Shown piece after piece: positions 10,586 through 22,479 of a DNA stretch of 64,000 nt (positions are counted from its first letter, which is position 1; each line of letters starts with the position of its first letter). Below the pieces are notes generated by a model. It ran no database searches and had not been told where the DNA came from. It saw only the letters and a list, made by a program, of their open reading frames with translations. The position numbers were made by a program, and so were the translations under genes. The stretch comes from Adenanthera pavonina (Eukaryota; Streptophyta; Magnoliopsida; Fabales; Fabaceae), in contig JAIVEN010000006.1 of the NCBI GenBank assembly GCA_026686845.1, positions 30,736,501 through 30,800,500 of the forward strand, given 5' to 3'.

Positions 10586-11443
10586 ATCTTAAGGACTATA
10601 TTGCTAACTTACCTCATTTTGCTTCACCAATAAGTGTATAGTGGATATGAGTTGATGGTGGACATGAGCCCAATGACGATGCTAGTTAGGACAGTGGGTC
10701 TGATGTTATTTTGTGTTGGGCATGCTATAAGTATTTGGAGGAGAGCATATGCTTGGGATAAGCCACAATGGTTATAGTATCCAAGTGTCTAAATCACCCA
10801 TATGACCAGACTCACAATCGTGCCATATTTGGTCATATCACCCTAGTCTCTCAAATCATGTTGGTTGAACACACTAAGGTGCAAAAAGGAAATGAAGGTA
10901 AACATTCTTTAATCCTTAGTTGCTATTATGTGCTAGGATAGATATACACAGTGCTGCTACTTGAAAGAAAAAAAAGGAATTAATTTGCTTCTATCAAAAC
11001 TTATGTGTCATAATATGTGCCTAGTCAAATGTCTGAACTTGTAATTTTAATTTTATTTCATGGTTTTAGAGTATTGGTAAATAAGGGTGACAAGCAATTA
11101 GTCTATAATGAATTACGATCAGAGAGGAATGGAATTTTATAATATTAGTTTTATTGAAGAATGAATCTACTTTCATGATCAATGTTTTTTTAAAAAATTT
11201 TGTCATAAGTTTGGGTGGTATTAAGCTACTAGCAATTGGGGTTTTTTTTTGGCTACAAATTGAATGGTACACCATATGAGATTAAATTTTGACTGAAAAA
11301 AAAGAGGTTCTGAATAAAGAAAAAAAACCTTATCGATAAGTAAATTCAAAAGATGTTAGACAGATTTTTGACCAGAAAATTTGTAGTGAAAAGGATAACT
11401 TCATTCATTGAAATGGTAACTGCAAATTCATGCTATTGTGTGT
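10586..11443 (+). other. Interior of element H, left part
   Basis: Non-coding sequence with no retroviral domain and no recognisable captured gene. A 69-codon minus frame at 11066-11275 has no family resemblance. Confidence 0.6.
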
Positions 11444-13793
11444 TGTAACACCCCTCATGATATCTTTCTTGGCATTGTGTTCAAGACCGGAGGAAACAGG
11501 ACTGAGGAAGGCTCAAGTGGAGTCCAGAAGAGCTCCACGCTGTGACGAGAATCAGGGCCACCGCGGCGAGAAACATTCCAGTGGCGTTGTTTCAGCTAAA
11601 ACTGGTGGAGCCGCGGTGAGATTCAGGATTTTTGTTTAAATCCAGATCATTTCAGATGATTGGAAAGAAGGAAAATGGAGGGAGCGTTGAGGAGCGCTGC
11701 TAGGGTTTGTGTTTTTCAGCCATTGGGAGTGATTTTCGGACCTCAAGAGCTTGGATTCAAGTTGGTAAGTGTTCTCTACTCCTTCTTCTCCATTTTTCTT
11801 CGGTTGGAATTTGGGGTTTTTTGGTTTTGAGGTTGGATCTTCGATTTTGGCCGAAATCCACCGGTTGAAATGGATGATATGGTGCTAATGAAGTCTGTTG
11901 TGGTGTTCTTGTTGCTTGGGTATGAGTTTTGAAGGGATTATATGTGTTTAGAGCTTAACCCTAGGTTGTTCTTGGTTGAAAGTAGGAGAAATCCGAGTTG
12001 TATGGAATTATATGATGTTTGAATGGTTCCTAGGAGCTCAATGATGCATGAAAGGGGTGTTGGAACCTTGGGTTAGGCCTAAAGTGGTTGAATTGTGATG
12101 TTTGGATATTTGGTATATTGTGTTAATTAAAGAATTGTATTATTGTGAAGGTTGTTTGGGTAACCGAGAGGGGTTTTAGCATGTTGGGCAATTTGAGAAG
12201 TTCGTGGAATTCACGTGTGTGGTATTGACAACCTGAGGTAACTGGGTGTTTGTTTTTTTGTATTGTATTGTATGATAGTATGTATATTTGTGTGTATATA
12301 TATGCATGTTTCTTTCATACCACGATATTGATATGTGTGTGTGATGTTTTCTATATATATCGTGGTATGCACACAACTAGATGATGTTTATGATGATGAT
12401 ATTGATGTGACATGACATAATGCATACATGACATTGTGATATGATGATGGTGATTATATGATGATACATGAGTATCACCACATGGCATTGTGAGATTGTG
12501 ATATATGATGGATTGGGTTGTGATGATGATATGAGATATGATTAGGGAGGATAAGGTTGGGATCCTTGTAGCTAAATCCTCCCCCATGGCCAGGGGAGCT
12601 AGGCGGCAGTAGACTGCACCTTCCCTAAATCACCACCAATTCGAGGTGGTCCAGGGGAAGGAAAGCCACGGTCCGAGCACTAGTGTAACCTTTGGCTGGG
12701 TTGCATTAGTGTAAGATGAGCTTGGTGATATCCCGGAATCAGTCTTCATCGATTGTTGGAAGGGAGTTACCTATATGAAATGTCTTGTCATAATGATAGC
12801 CCGCGGTTCTAACTGTGTGCGAGGAAGACATGCATACCATTCATTTCACATTGCATTCATGAGTTGCATGAGATATATGTATATATGTATGTGTGTGGTT
12901 GTCCCCGATTACTGAGACATTGTCTCAGACCCCTCTCCCATGAACTAACCTTCCAGGTGATGGTTGTGGCACCAGTCTGGAGAAGACGCGGGAGTAGCTA
13001 CGTGTGTGGGAATAGTCTATATAGTATTTGTAAATTGGATAATGTATCTTGTGCCAAGTAGGACTAGAAGGTTTTGTAATAAATATTTGGTTATGGATGT
13101 GGTATGTATGATTATGTATGTTATGTGTATGTGTTATGTGTGATAGAAGTTGGAATTGGTCCTGATTGGTGTGTTTTGGGGCCTATAGTTCGTTTGTCAA
13201 GTAGGGGTTCCAAGGGGTTGAATCTCAGTGGAGTTGTTCCTTTGGGGTGAAACCTCTTTGGACAAGTTGCTTTAGGGGTTTTGGATCTATATGATTGGTC
13301 TCTGAGTGACCAGTTGCCTTTGGTGGCAATTGGAGATTGTTAGTGGTGAGTTTTGGTCAATAAGTGGCCAAAACGGTGTCAAGGGTCCCAAATTTTCATA
13401 CGAAGTTGAATTGAGGTGAAAGTGGTGTCTATAGATAGTTTAGGACTAGATTGACTCATAGGAGTTGGAATCAAGTCAATCGGAGGTTGGAGCATAAAGT
13501 TATGTGCGTCGGAAGTTTGTCCCAGAGTATAAAAGTTGCTGATATGGGATATTAGCATAGAGCGCCATGGCTCCAGAGTCTAGGCCTCGGTGCCAGCAAA
13601 GACAGAAGCGATGGTGAAATAAGGGAGGCCAGAGCCATGGCGGTACTGTAGCGGCTGCGGCCCCAGCCCACTTTTGGTGCTTTTGTGTTGTTTTTTCGCT
13701 GCTCTGAATGTTTGGAAAGTTGTTTGGGTTGTGTTTGGTTGAATTTTGAAATTTTTGGTCAAGTCTGGAGGTGTCTAGAGGTAGAGTGTTACA
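11444..13793 (+). mobile_element. Solo LTR of Ty3 family A, 2350 bp
   Basis: It begins TGTAACACCCCTCATGAT and ends GTAGAGTGTTACA. A perfect 5-bp duplication TGTGT flanks it (11439-11443 and 13794-13798). Its reverse complement matches the LTRs at 33350-35847 and 9940-19409. There is no internal domain, so it is a product of LTR-LTR recombination. Small open frames within it are chance. Confidence 0.92.
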
Positions 13794-15742
13794 TGTGTTG
13801 GGATCATTATAAATTGTTTTAGATATTAATCACATTTTTTTTCATTTCAAGATTATCTTAATTGATTTTATCGAAAAGTAATTGTATATTTTGGGGATAA
13901 AGAAATAAGCTGCAGAAGTAATAAAAGTTACTGTGTTGTCAACCTTATTACATGTTACGATCATGAAAAGCTAGAAATTTAAAAGTATAAGCACAATTAT
14001 TTACTGCCAAAATTAAGGGAAAATTAGGAACCTGGTTGATTTAGAGTAATGTTGAAATATTAACCACATATTTTAATTTATTTTGAGTTTGGTATTAAGC
14101 TAATTTGAATATTGAAAATCATAGATGGGTAAAATGCAAATTTTGCTCATAACTTGTAAATTTGGTGAGGTGACATGATTTTGATTATATTTTGAGATAA
14201 ATGTCATAAATTTGTTTTGGATTTGTAAATATGAAAAATTCTTAGAATGGAACGAGATTATATGATTATATTCTAATGTAAATAAAATTGTTTTTGACAT
14301 AACACATTTAAGTTATATGCTAATGATTATATATAAGCATGTGGTTTGTAAGTTTTCAAGCATGATGATACGGGCTCAAAGAAGGAAATTGAGAAGGTTT
14401 TACACCTAATTAAAATATTTAAAAGTGGCTAAAATATTAAAAAATGTGGGGGTGCTTTGCAAAGGTTATTTTACCTAGCCCCAAGGAGCAAAAAAAAAAA
14501 AATAGTTCTAAAAATTTCTTGCATCTAATTGCTTTAGCCTCAGTTTTTTCACGTTTTATTTAAAATAATGATTTAGAAGAATATATTTAAGTGGAGGCTA
14601 CTTAGGAAATTTGAAGTTTGTGGATTTATATAAATCTGGTGTGGCTTGAAAATAACGTTGTCTCACAGTTTTACTCACAATAATGGTGATAAATGTGTTT
14701 ATTTCATGATGATATTATTTGTTAAACAAAAAGATGTTATTATTTGTTTTGGTATGCTATATGAAGATTGAGATACCCATATAGTCCCATGAGACAAATG
14801 ATATTTGAGAGGTACAGCATACTACTGGTATCATGTATAGTGAATTATATAGTGATGTTAACTGAATCTCGAATTCATATAAGGAAAAATCCATAGTGGT
14901 GGTACAATATGGAAATAATATATTTATATATTTTGGTGTAAAGTCGGCACCATCAGTGTCGATGTATTGTGATTGCCATGCGGCAACAACCATTGTAAAG
15001 AGCAAATCTTTCAATGTAAAACTATATACATACATAATGTGGTTACGCAGCTACTAAAGTTATACTGATCAGTTACATAAGGTTAGAAATAAATTTGTGA
15101 GACTTCTTGACCAGAATATTCATCATGAAGGAAATAAATTTTGAAACATCGAGGGGAAGGGAATTTTTCCAATTGAAATTAGCAATGATAGTAACCAAAC
15201 CTCTGTGATTGGAGATCCCATGAAGGAGGTTCATATGAGTAAGAACAAGTCATTTGTTAGTTCTGCTAGCACTAAAATCCTAGTCCCTTCCTGTTGTATA
15301 AGAAAATGTTAGAATGCATTGTTGGTGAGGCTGAGCAAAGCTCTTAATGATTTCATATTCCTTATGGAAGGTGTATTCATTGCAGATACACTTGATGAAA
15401 TCACCTATATGAATGTAGAATGGAGCCGCTCCTATGAAATTGTGGTAAAATTTCTAGAGCATTCATTAAAAACCAGGCACGCGTATGGCAGTTTAAAGTG
15501 CAAAACTACCATTAACAGCAGGAATTGCGGGGGTGTAAACTGATTAACAAGACCTCTAGCATACAACAAAGAGTTGTTGGTTCATAGAAGCTATAAGCTT
15601 CACTAACATTACTGTGTGTTAAGTTTTATTAGTCTAGGTTCGGTTCATAGTCTAGAAGACACCAAATTCGAAGGGTTTACACTTATATTTGTAACCCAAA
15701 TTTTCTTCCTAAGTTTCTTAGCTTTTGAAATATGTGGGGGAT
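13794..15742 (+). other. Interior of element H, right part
   Basis: AT-rich sequence without retroviral domains. The least AT-rich part, about 15240-15640, contains a 74-codon frame (15319-15543). I do not recognise it, and it might be a captured host fragment. It ends at the purine-rich tract before the 3' LTR. Confidence 0.5.
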
Positions 15743-16360
15743 TGTTAGATATTTTCTTAATTGGGTATTTCAAAAGTTCAAACATTGTTTATCTAATAAT
15801 TAATTGGTAAAAATATTCAAATTGTTATCAATGCTAGCAATGTTTTGATATTCATGATATAGCTTCAATTTTGGAACATTGAGCTTTAAAGGTTATTTAT
15901 TGGTAGCTTAAAACCACATTAAAAGCATTGCTTCATGTCTTGAATTTTTACAACCTTCATGTTCAAACGTTTTAATCATTTAAAATTGACATTTATTTTG
16001 TTCCTTTTACCATTGACATTTGTAAGTACATTTATGGGGATGATTTATTCATTTTTGAGTCAGATCAACATGAGAGCAATACACACACAATAACTATCAA
16101 CATGAGAGCAATACACACACAATAACTAACTTCTCTCTACACACCACTTGTTTTCATCCTTTGATCTTTCAAGCTTCCTTTTATCTATTTACTTTTTAAG
16201 TTTGGGTTACATATTTCATATTCCTGTAGTTCTTGTGTCCCGAAGTCAATCTTAGGAAGGATCTGTTTGATTCTGGGGGACATCTGTGTAGGCGGAATAG
16301 TCCTTAAGGACAGCGTCATTTGACGTGACTCAGATTATCACTATCTTAATTCCGCCAAAA
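15743..16360 (+). repeat. 3' LTR of element H
   Basis: It matches 10000-10585 but carries an extra tandem copy of a ~32-bp unit (ATCAACATGAGAGCAATACA and following) at about 16065-16128. Its last bases are CCAAAA in place of CCAACA. Confidence 0.87.
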
Positions 16361-16935
16361 CTAAACACAGCCCACAACATCTTAAAACAACTTCTCAAAA
16401 CTTCACAGCAGTGAAAAAAAGCCAAAGAACACTAGGAACTGGGCTAGGGTTGTGGCCGCTACAGTACCACAATTCCTCTGTCCCATCTCCATTTCGGAAC
16501 GGCCACTAACTTCACTGGCGTGTAGCCTGACTTATTGGCACCGCGATGACCCCTTCTAGTTTTTATACCAGCAAATTCGAATCTGGGGTGAACTTTCGAC
16601 ATGCATAACTTTATGCTCTGACCTCCAATTGACCTTATTCCAACTCCTACAAGTCAATCTTGTCTCAATCTATCTATAGACACTAATTTAATCTCAATCC
16701 AACTCCGTATGGAGATTTCAATACTTGACACCTTTTTGACCACCTTTTGACCAAAACTCACAACTTACAACTCCCATTTGCCACCAAAGGCAAATTAACC
16801 ATCTGGGGCCATTCACACAGGTCCTAATCCACTAAACTAACTTGTCCAGAGAGGTTTCACCTCAAAGGAGTGACTCCTCCGAGATTTGACCCCCTTGAAC
16901 CCCAATTGACAAAATGGGCTACATGCCCTAAAACT

Positions 16936-18593
16936 TGTTGAATCAAGTGTTTTGATGATTCCAAACTTGGTGTAAAGATATCAAAGGTGCACAAAAGGTT
17001 TTAAGTGAAGGAATTCTGGAGAAATCAGTGCAAGAATAGATGTAGAATGTTTAGTAATGTTTTAATTTGAGTAAAAGACTTTGATTTGGTGAAAAGATAT
17101 TTTAAAACCTTAATTCTATGCTAATTCATGGAATATTTGAAAAATACCCACCAACAGACGAAATTTGAAAGGTTTATATAGATCTGCCGTTTTGAAAATT
17201 CGAACTTTGGCTTTGAAAATTCGAATTTCGTATTGAAAATGAATAAGTCTGAAAAGAGGCTTCTCTGATAGATGAATTTTGTATTCCGAAATTCAAACTT
17301 TGACCTATTTCTGAAAAGAGTCTGAAAATAGCCCTTCTCTGACAGACGAATGTTGATGTTGAAAATTCAAATTTCAGACAAAATGCAACTTGTGAAAATT
17401 GAAAAATTCGTCTGAGAATATGTCAAAGTTTATCTAAAAACAAGTTTAAAAAGAGCTTTAAAATTGCCCACTGACAGACGAACTTTGAACATGAAAATTC
17501 GAATTTCAGAAACAAAGCTTGTGAGTCTATTGTGTTGATATGTTAACATACGAATGACAATATTCAAAAATTTGAACTTTAAAGTAAGTCTGAAAAGAAG
17601 TCTCTTTGACAAATGAACTTTGCCCTTTGAAAATTCGAATTTCAAATTTATGAACTATTGTGCCTCATTGAACTAACTTCTGACAGACGAATTTTGGGGT
17701 TCCAAAATTCAAATTTCTAAGGCACTGTAGCAAATTGAATTTACTGTTCACACTTAACAGAAAAACTTTAAACTTGGAAATCCGTATGTTCCAACATAGA
17801 ATCATTTTCTAAAGATGAAAATTCGAATTTTGATTCATAACAGACGAACTTCGGGAGTTCAACGTTAAAGGCTATAACTTTCAGTTTCTGCAAAATTCAT
17901 CTGTTGACCAACTGAAATTTGAACATTGAGTGTCAGAAGCATTAAATGCGGTTGGTAAATGGATAGTTTCTCAAAGTAACCGTTGGGTAACGTCTTTAAC
18001 GGCTAGATCTTATCTCTAACGTATAGTTGAGGCAGAATTCTATAAATAGAACTTCATTTGAAGGTGTGGGTAACAAAAAATTTCTTTGTATATACTGAAA
18101 CTCTGCCAAATCATCTACTCAAAGTCTCATACTCTCACATACTTCAATATTTGTACTCTAACTTTCATATACACTCTGATTAAGAGAGTTTATTCATTGT
18201 AAATAATCTTATCTTCATCTGGAAGAAAGATTTTCTTGTGAGGGGATATCACAAGGGATTGGGGAAGCACTTAGTGAGAGTGCAAAGAGTGAAAGTGTGA
18301 GCTCTAGAAACAGAGCATCAACGTTGTACTGTGACATTTGCAAGAAGCCCACTGAATTCTTGGAAAATAGTGGAAAATCTCAAGTGGTGACTTGGGGACT
18401 GGACGTAGGTCAAGTTGAGAGACCAAACCAGGATAAATATCTGAGTCTTCTCTTCCTTACTATTACTTTTACTGTTTATTCATTTATACTCTGTTTTACC
18501 ATCACCTTTTGCTTTCTTCACTTTCTTGACGTTTTGTAGAAAATTTTTAATCTTCCCAATTCACCCCCTATTGGGAAGCCAGCTTATCTAACA
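16936..18593 (+). mobile_element. Solo LTR of the SIRE-like copia family, 1658 bp
   Basis: It begins TGTTGAATCAAG and ends CTTATCTAACA, with a perfect 5-bp duplication AAACT (16931-16935 and 18594-18598). Its reverse complement aligns with the 5' LTR at 28283-30132. It carries several copies of a GACAGACGAA...AAATTCGAATTT motif pair (17150-17880). The 80-codon frame near its end corresponds to LTR sequence, not a gene. Confidence 0.92.
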
Positions 18594-19409
18594 AAACTCA
18601 CCAACAAGGCCTAATTCCACCTTTGGGTTCACAAACACCAACACACTGAACATACACAGCACATACAACACAATTCCACATCCATAACATGCCAACAACA
18701 ACTATATCATTACAACCATAAGAATTCTTATATCCATTACAATCACACTATCCTACTTGGCAGAAGATACAAATCCAAATTACAGATACACTACATTGAC
18801 CTAGTATTCCCACGTCCAATGCTACTCCCTTGTCTTCTTAGGACAAGTGTCAGAACTATCACCTGAAATGGTTAGTTCATGGGAAAGGGGTGTGAGACAA
18901 AGTCTCCATAACCGGGAACAACCACACACACATATATATATACATATAACTCATACAATCTCATGAATGCAATACGAAATAGAATGCATGTCTCCCTCAA
19001 ATACAACTAGAACCACGAGCTGTCGTCATAACATGACATTTCGTATAGGTAATTCCCTTCCAATAGTTGGTGAAGACTAATTCCTGGATATCACCAAGCT
19101 CACCTCCCACTAGTGCACCTGGCCAAAGGTAACACTAATGTTCAGATCCTGGTTCTCCCTCCCCTGGACCACCTCGAATTGGTGGTGATTTAGGGAAAGT
19201 ACAATTCACTACTGCCTGGCTCTCTTAGCCATAGTGGAGGATTTAGCAACAGGGATCATATCCTTATCCTCCCTTACATATATCATATCATCATATATCG
19301 TATTGTCACAACCACCTAATCACCATATATCACAATCTCACAATGTCATGTGGTGATGCACGTGTCGTATCATTATATAATCATTATCATCATGTATCAC
19401 AATGTCATG

Positions 19410-19786
19410 CATATGAAAATTCGAACTTTGGAGAATCAAAATTCGTCTGACAGAGAGACATCTCTTCAGACTTGTTCAGTTTTAGCTCGAAATTCAAATT
19501 TCCAAAGGCAAAGTTCGAATTTCCCATATGACAGTTCAATTTAAACTTCTCAAACTTCGTCTGTTTGTGGGTGTTTTTCAAATGAGTCATAAAATCAAGG
19601 TTTAAAAACATCTTTTCTTCAAATAAAAAACTTTTACCCATTCATAACTAAAGTTAAAGATCCTACAGTAGATCTAGCAGCAATTACTTAGAAATTCTTC
19701 ACTTGAAACACTTTGAGCTCCTTTGATATCTTCAATCCAAGCTCTTGAGAGTTGATTTGGAATCATCAAAACTTCTTGATTCATCA
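19410..19786 (-). repeat. Truncated 3' LTR of the SIRE-like element
   Basis: It matches 29756-30132 nearly base for base, and it stops at a CATATG shared with the neighbouring family A LTR. About 1.47 kb of the LTR is missing. Confidence 0.88.
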
Positions 19787-19800
19787 TTCTCCCCCTTTTT
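19787..19800 (-). other. Polypurine tract of the SIRE-like element
   Basis: On the minus strand AAAAAGGGGGAGAA lies directly before the 3' LTR start TGATGAATCAAG. This is the expected position and composition for plus-strand priming. Confidence 0.85.
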
Positions 19801-20102
19801 ATGATGACAAAACATCTTACAAACTGGATTAGTACTTGGGTTTGCTTTTACAAGCTCCCCCTCAACATATGTAACATATTTCAAAAGATATCATATACAG
19901 CAGATCAAGTGAAGATATTCAAAGAGTAATATGCACAAATCATTGCAACCAAGAAATTCATTCATTTCAATACTTAAGCTTTACAAAGATAAAATTAATC
20001 AAAATTCTTCTGGATACATATGAAAAGAACAGTCAAATCAAACAATTAGAAACACAAACAAGAGTAAGAGGACACAAGCCTAAAATCTAAACAAATCTTC
20101 AA

Positions 20103-22295
20103 TCATTTCTTCTTGGGCTTGGTCTTCTTGCTATACGTCTTCCCTTTCCCAGATTGCTCAGCAGCAGCAGACTTTCCAGTTTGCTCAGTTTTCTCCCCCT
20201 TTTTGGCATCATCAGGAAGGCCAACAAAATCAGCCGGAGGAGGGATCTGAGAGACAGGAATGGCTCATAGTGGCACAGGAGCAAAAGGGATTTCTAGCTG
20301 GACTGGTGCAGGAGGCTCAGGACTTGGTTCATCATCATCATCATCAGAGACCTCAAGCAACTCCTGCATTGCCTGTCTTGAAAGAGCTAACTAAGCTCTT
20401 TGTTCCTCTGAGAGACCATAAGCAGCAAGAGAGGGAGGAACTGGTTCATCAGGACGTAACATTTCTTCCAGCCTTATCCTCAGAGCTTGTAGCAGAGCAT
20501 TGTGAGCAACAGCTGCATAATCAACAACATGTACAATGCTTCTCTCTTCATTGCTCATACCCTCCTGCATAGAAGAGGTTGAAATGGCTGCAACCAGTCT
20601 TTCAACTTGCTCTGATTCTTGAATGGACAAAATTGAACCCTGAGCATCTTCTTGCATAGGCTCATGAGGACTTGTTTCTTGAAGTCCTTCTTCTTCCAAT
20701 CCATAATCCAAGGGTGGACTAGGACTTGGTGTCCTCATTGCACCAGCACCATCTATATCATCATCATGGTCAGAGGAGGCAATCTCGAATGGGCTAGGAG
20801 GCTCAGGAGTTGGAGATTGGATAGGTATAGAGGACCCTGGCTGAGGTGGAGCTGAAGAGGCAGGGATTGCACTTCTGATCTCTTCATAGGCATCATCCAC
20901 CACCTTCATAATCACAGCCAACTGATGGATCTAATCTTACAGATGAGCAAATTTGGCTTTTTGCTCATCCCGGATGCTGAGAATGAGTGTAGACAAACTG
21001 TCATACAACTCAGTGATCTTGGTTGGCTTGGCCCGTGAGGAGGGAATGGAAGGAATATGAGTGGGCTTGGATGGAGATGGGATTGGCTAAGAAGGCTGAG
21101 GTACAGATTTGCCAGGAGCCTCAGAGGGGCCTTCTTGCTGTAGGGAGGTATCAGCAACAAAGAACAAATCTTCAGTTCTTCCTGCTCCCTTTCCAACCCA
21201 TCATCCTTCATCCATTTCAATGCCTATTCTTTGCAGTTCTTCCTCCTTGAAGATTTCAGTGGGCTTGCCCTTCCCCTTCTCAAGATGTTGAATTCTGGCA
21301 TACTGTAGAATTCTGGAAATGAAAGTAGCATAGGGGAGTGTGGAGTCCTTCCTCTGATCTCTAGCCTTGATCATGCGTTAGAGAATGATGTGTCCCATAT
21401 TAATCAGTTTCCCACGCATGATTGCAGCCATGACATGTGCCTTTGCCCTTGTTATCAGATTGAAGCTGCCTCCTTTGTTGAATATGATCCTGGACACTAT
21501 GTAGTGCAGGATCCTCACTTGAACACTGAGGTCTGTGGGCTTCAATATGTTTATTGATGGCCAATTTTCCCTCCTTCTGAACAATGTGCTCAGAATAGTA
21601 CTCTCCTTGTAGTTCAGAAAGGGGCCATCTTCTTCATCAGCAGTTTCTGCCTCATCCATGTACCTAGAGGCAGTGATATCTATCTTGAGTCCATCTTGCC
21701 CAGGGACCTCCAGCACCTCATTGAATGTCTCATCAGCAAGCCAAATGGTCCTAGACCTTAGATTGACTGCCCATTTCTTCTTCTTGTTATTGTACTTCAA
21801 GGAAGCATACCATGTCTTCACTACCTCATCGTCATACCTCTCCAGTATTTCCAACAGATTCTTGTATTTTAATAACCATATCCCAGCATCAAAGTTGTTA
21901 GAGATCAAAAACTCTTCCAAGTTTACACAATGTGGCTTGATTACCTTTTTGTTGGCAAACTTGGTCGAATATTCTTCTTGAATCTGAGGAGTGCTCCATA
22001 ATGGTTGAGTGGTAAGTGGATATTCTCCAGATTGAGTACTGAAGGACGAAGTGGAAGCAACAGCAGCAGCTTCTGAAGGAACTGGAACCGACGGTTCTGC
22101 ACTTTTTGGAGAGGAGGGTCCAGCTTTCTGAGAATCTGCTTTGGATGTAGTCTTTTAGAGTTTGCAAGGTGTTGCCTTGCTGGATTCGGCCTTTCTCTTT
22201 GATTTCTCTCCTTCCTTCGAGGCATATTGTGATTTAACATTCCTCTTTGGTCTAGCTCCAGCTTTCCCTGCTCCAGGATTCTTGACTCTCGCCAT
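20103..22295 (-). pseudogene. Third ORF of the SIRE-like element
   Basis: One reading frame runs 731 codons from ATG (22295) to TGA (20103) with no frameshift. It is broken by in-frame stops at about 22157 (TAA), 21380 (TAA), 21089 (TAG), 20939 (TAA), 20933 (TAG), 20393 (TAG) and 20267 (TGA). The start is Lys/Arg-rich (MARVKNPGAGKAGARPKRN). Next comes a globular part (about codons 110-310) with a YDDEVVKTWYASLKY stretch and later IWLADETFNEVL, resembling the plant 'putative transposon protein' domain seen in many retroelement ORFs. After that is a Pro/Ser/Glu-rich low-complexity part and a Lys-rich tail (KKTKPKKK). It occupies the position of the env-like ORF of SIRE elements, but no signal peptide or clear membrane anchor is seen. 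Function is unknown. Confidence 0.7.
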
Positions 22296-22479
22296 TTCTG
22301 AGATGAATGTTGTTGAATGTGGCTTAGAATTGGTTTATAGGATGCGAAAGGAAGTTTAATCTGTGGAAAATGATGATTTTTGGGCAGGATTAAAGAGAAT
22401 TGATGAGAGGATCAGAACAAACTCAGAGGAGTTAAGAATAGGGTTGTGTCTGCTCTTTGAAAAACCGTCGGGTTTAACG

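Larger units (their letters stand above)
10000..16360 (+). mobile_element. Non-autonomous LTR retrotransposon 'H'
   Basis: Two direct LTRs (10000-10585 and 15743-16360) enclose a 5.2-kb interior. The whole is flanked by a perfect 5-bp duplication CTAAA (9995-9999 and 16361-16365). A purine-rich TATGTGGGGGA just before the 3' LTR is a plausible polypurine tract. After removing the nested solo LTR (11444-13793) the interior is about 2.8 kb and shows no gag, protease, integrase or reverse transcriptase. A tRNA-Met type primer site is not visible after the 5' LTR. This fits a LARD-like, non-autonomous element. The LTRs differ at about two dozen sites by eye. Confidence 0.85.
9940..19409 (-). mobile_element. 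Family A Ty3 LTR in three pieces (9940-9999, 16361-16935, 18594-19409)
   Basis: The pieces join to match the minus-oriented LTR at 33350-35847 from its TGTAACACC end through roughly the first 1.4 kb of forward sequence, including the GGTGTGAGACA block, the CACCTCGAATTGGTGG block and the ATCATCAT-rich part. The first gap holds the element 10000-16360 and the second holds the solo LTR 16936-18593. The copy is cut at about 19409, where a CATATG is shared with the adjoining copia LTR. The remaining ~1 kb of this LTR is missing. Confidence 0.75.

Noticed and set aside
12176..12587. Histidine-rich small frames on the minus strand
   Set aside because: They lie inside a solo LTR with ATGATGAT repeats, and the same part of sister LTRs gives different frames.
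16065..16128. CRISPR-like direct repeat
   Set aside because: It is just two tandem copies of a ~32-bp unit within an LTR; there are no spacers and this is a plant genome.
20103..22295. Calling the third ORF an envelope gene
   Set aside because: No signal peptide, cleavage site or clear membrane segment is visible; position alone is not enough.
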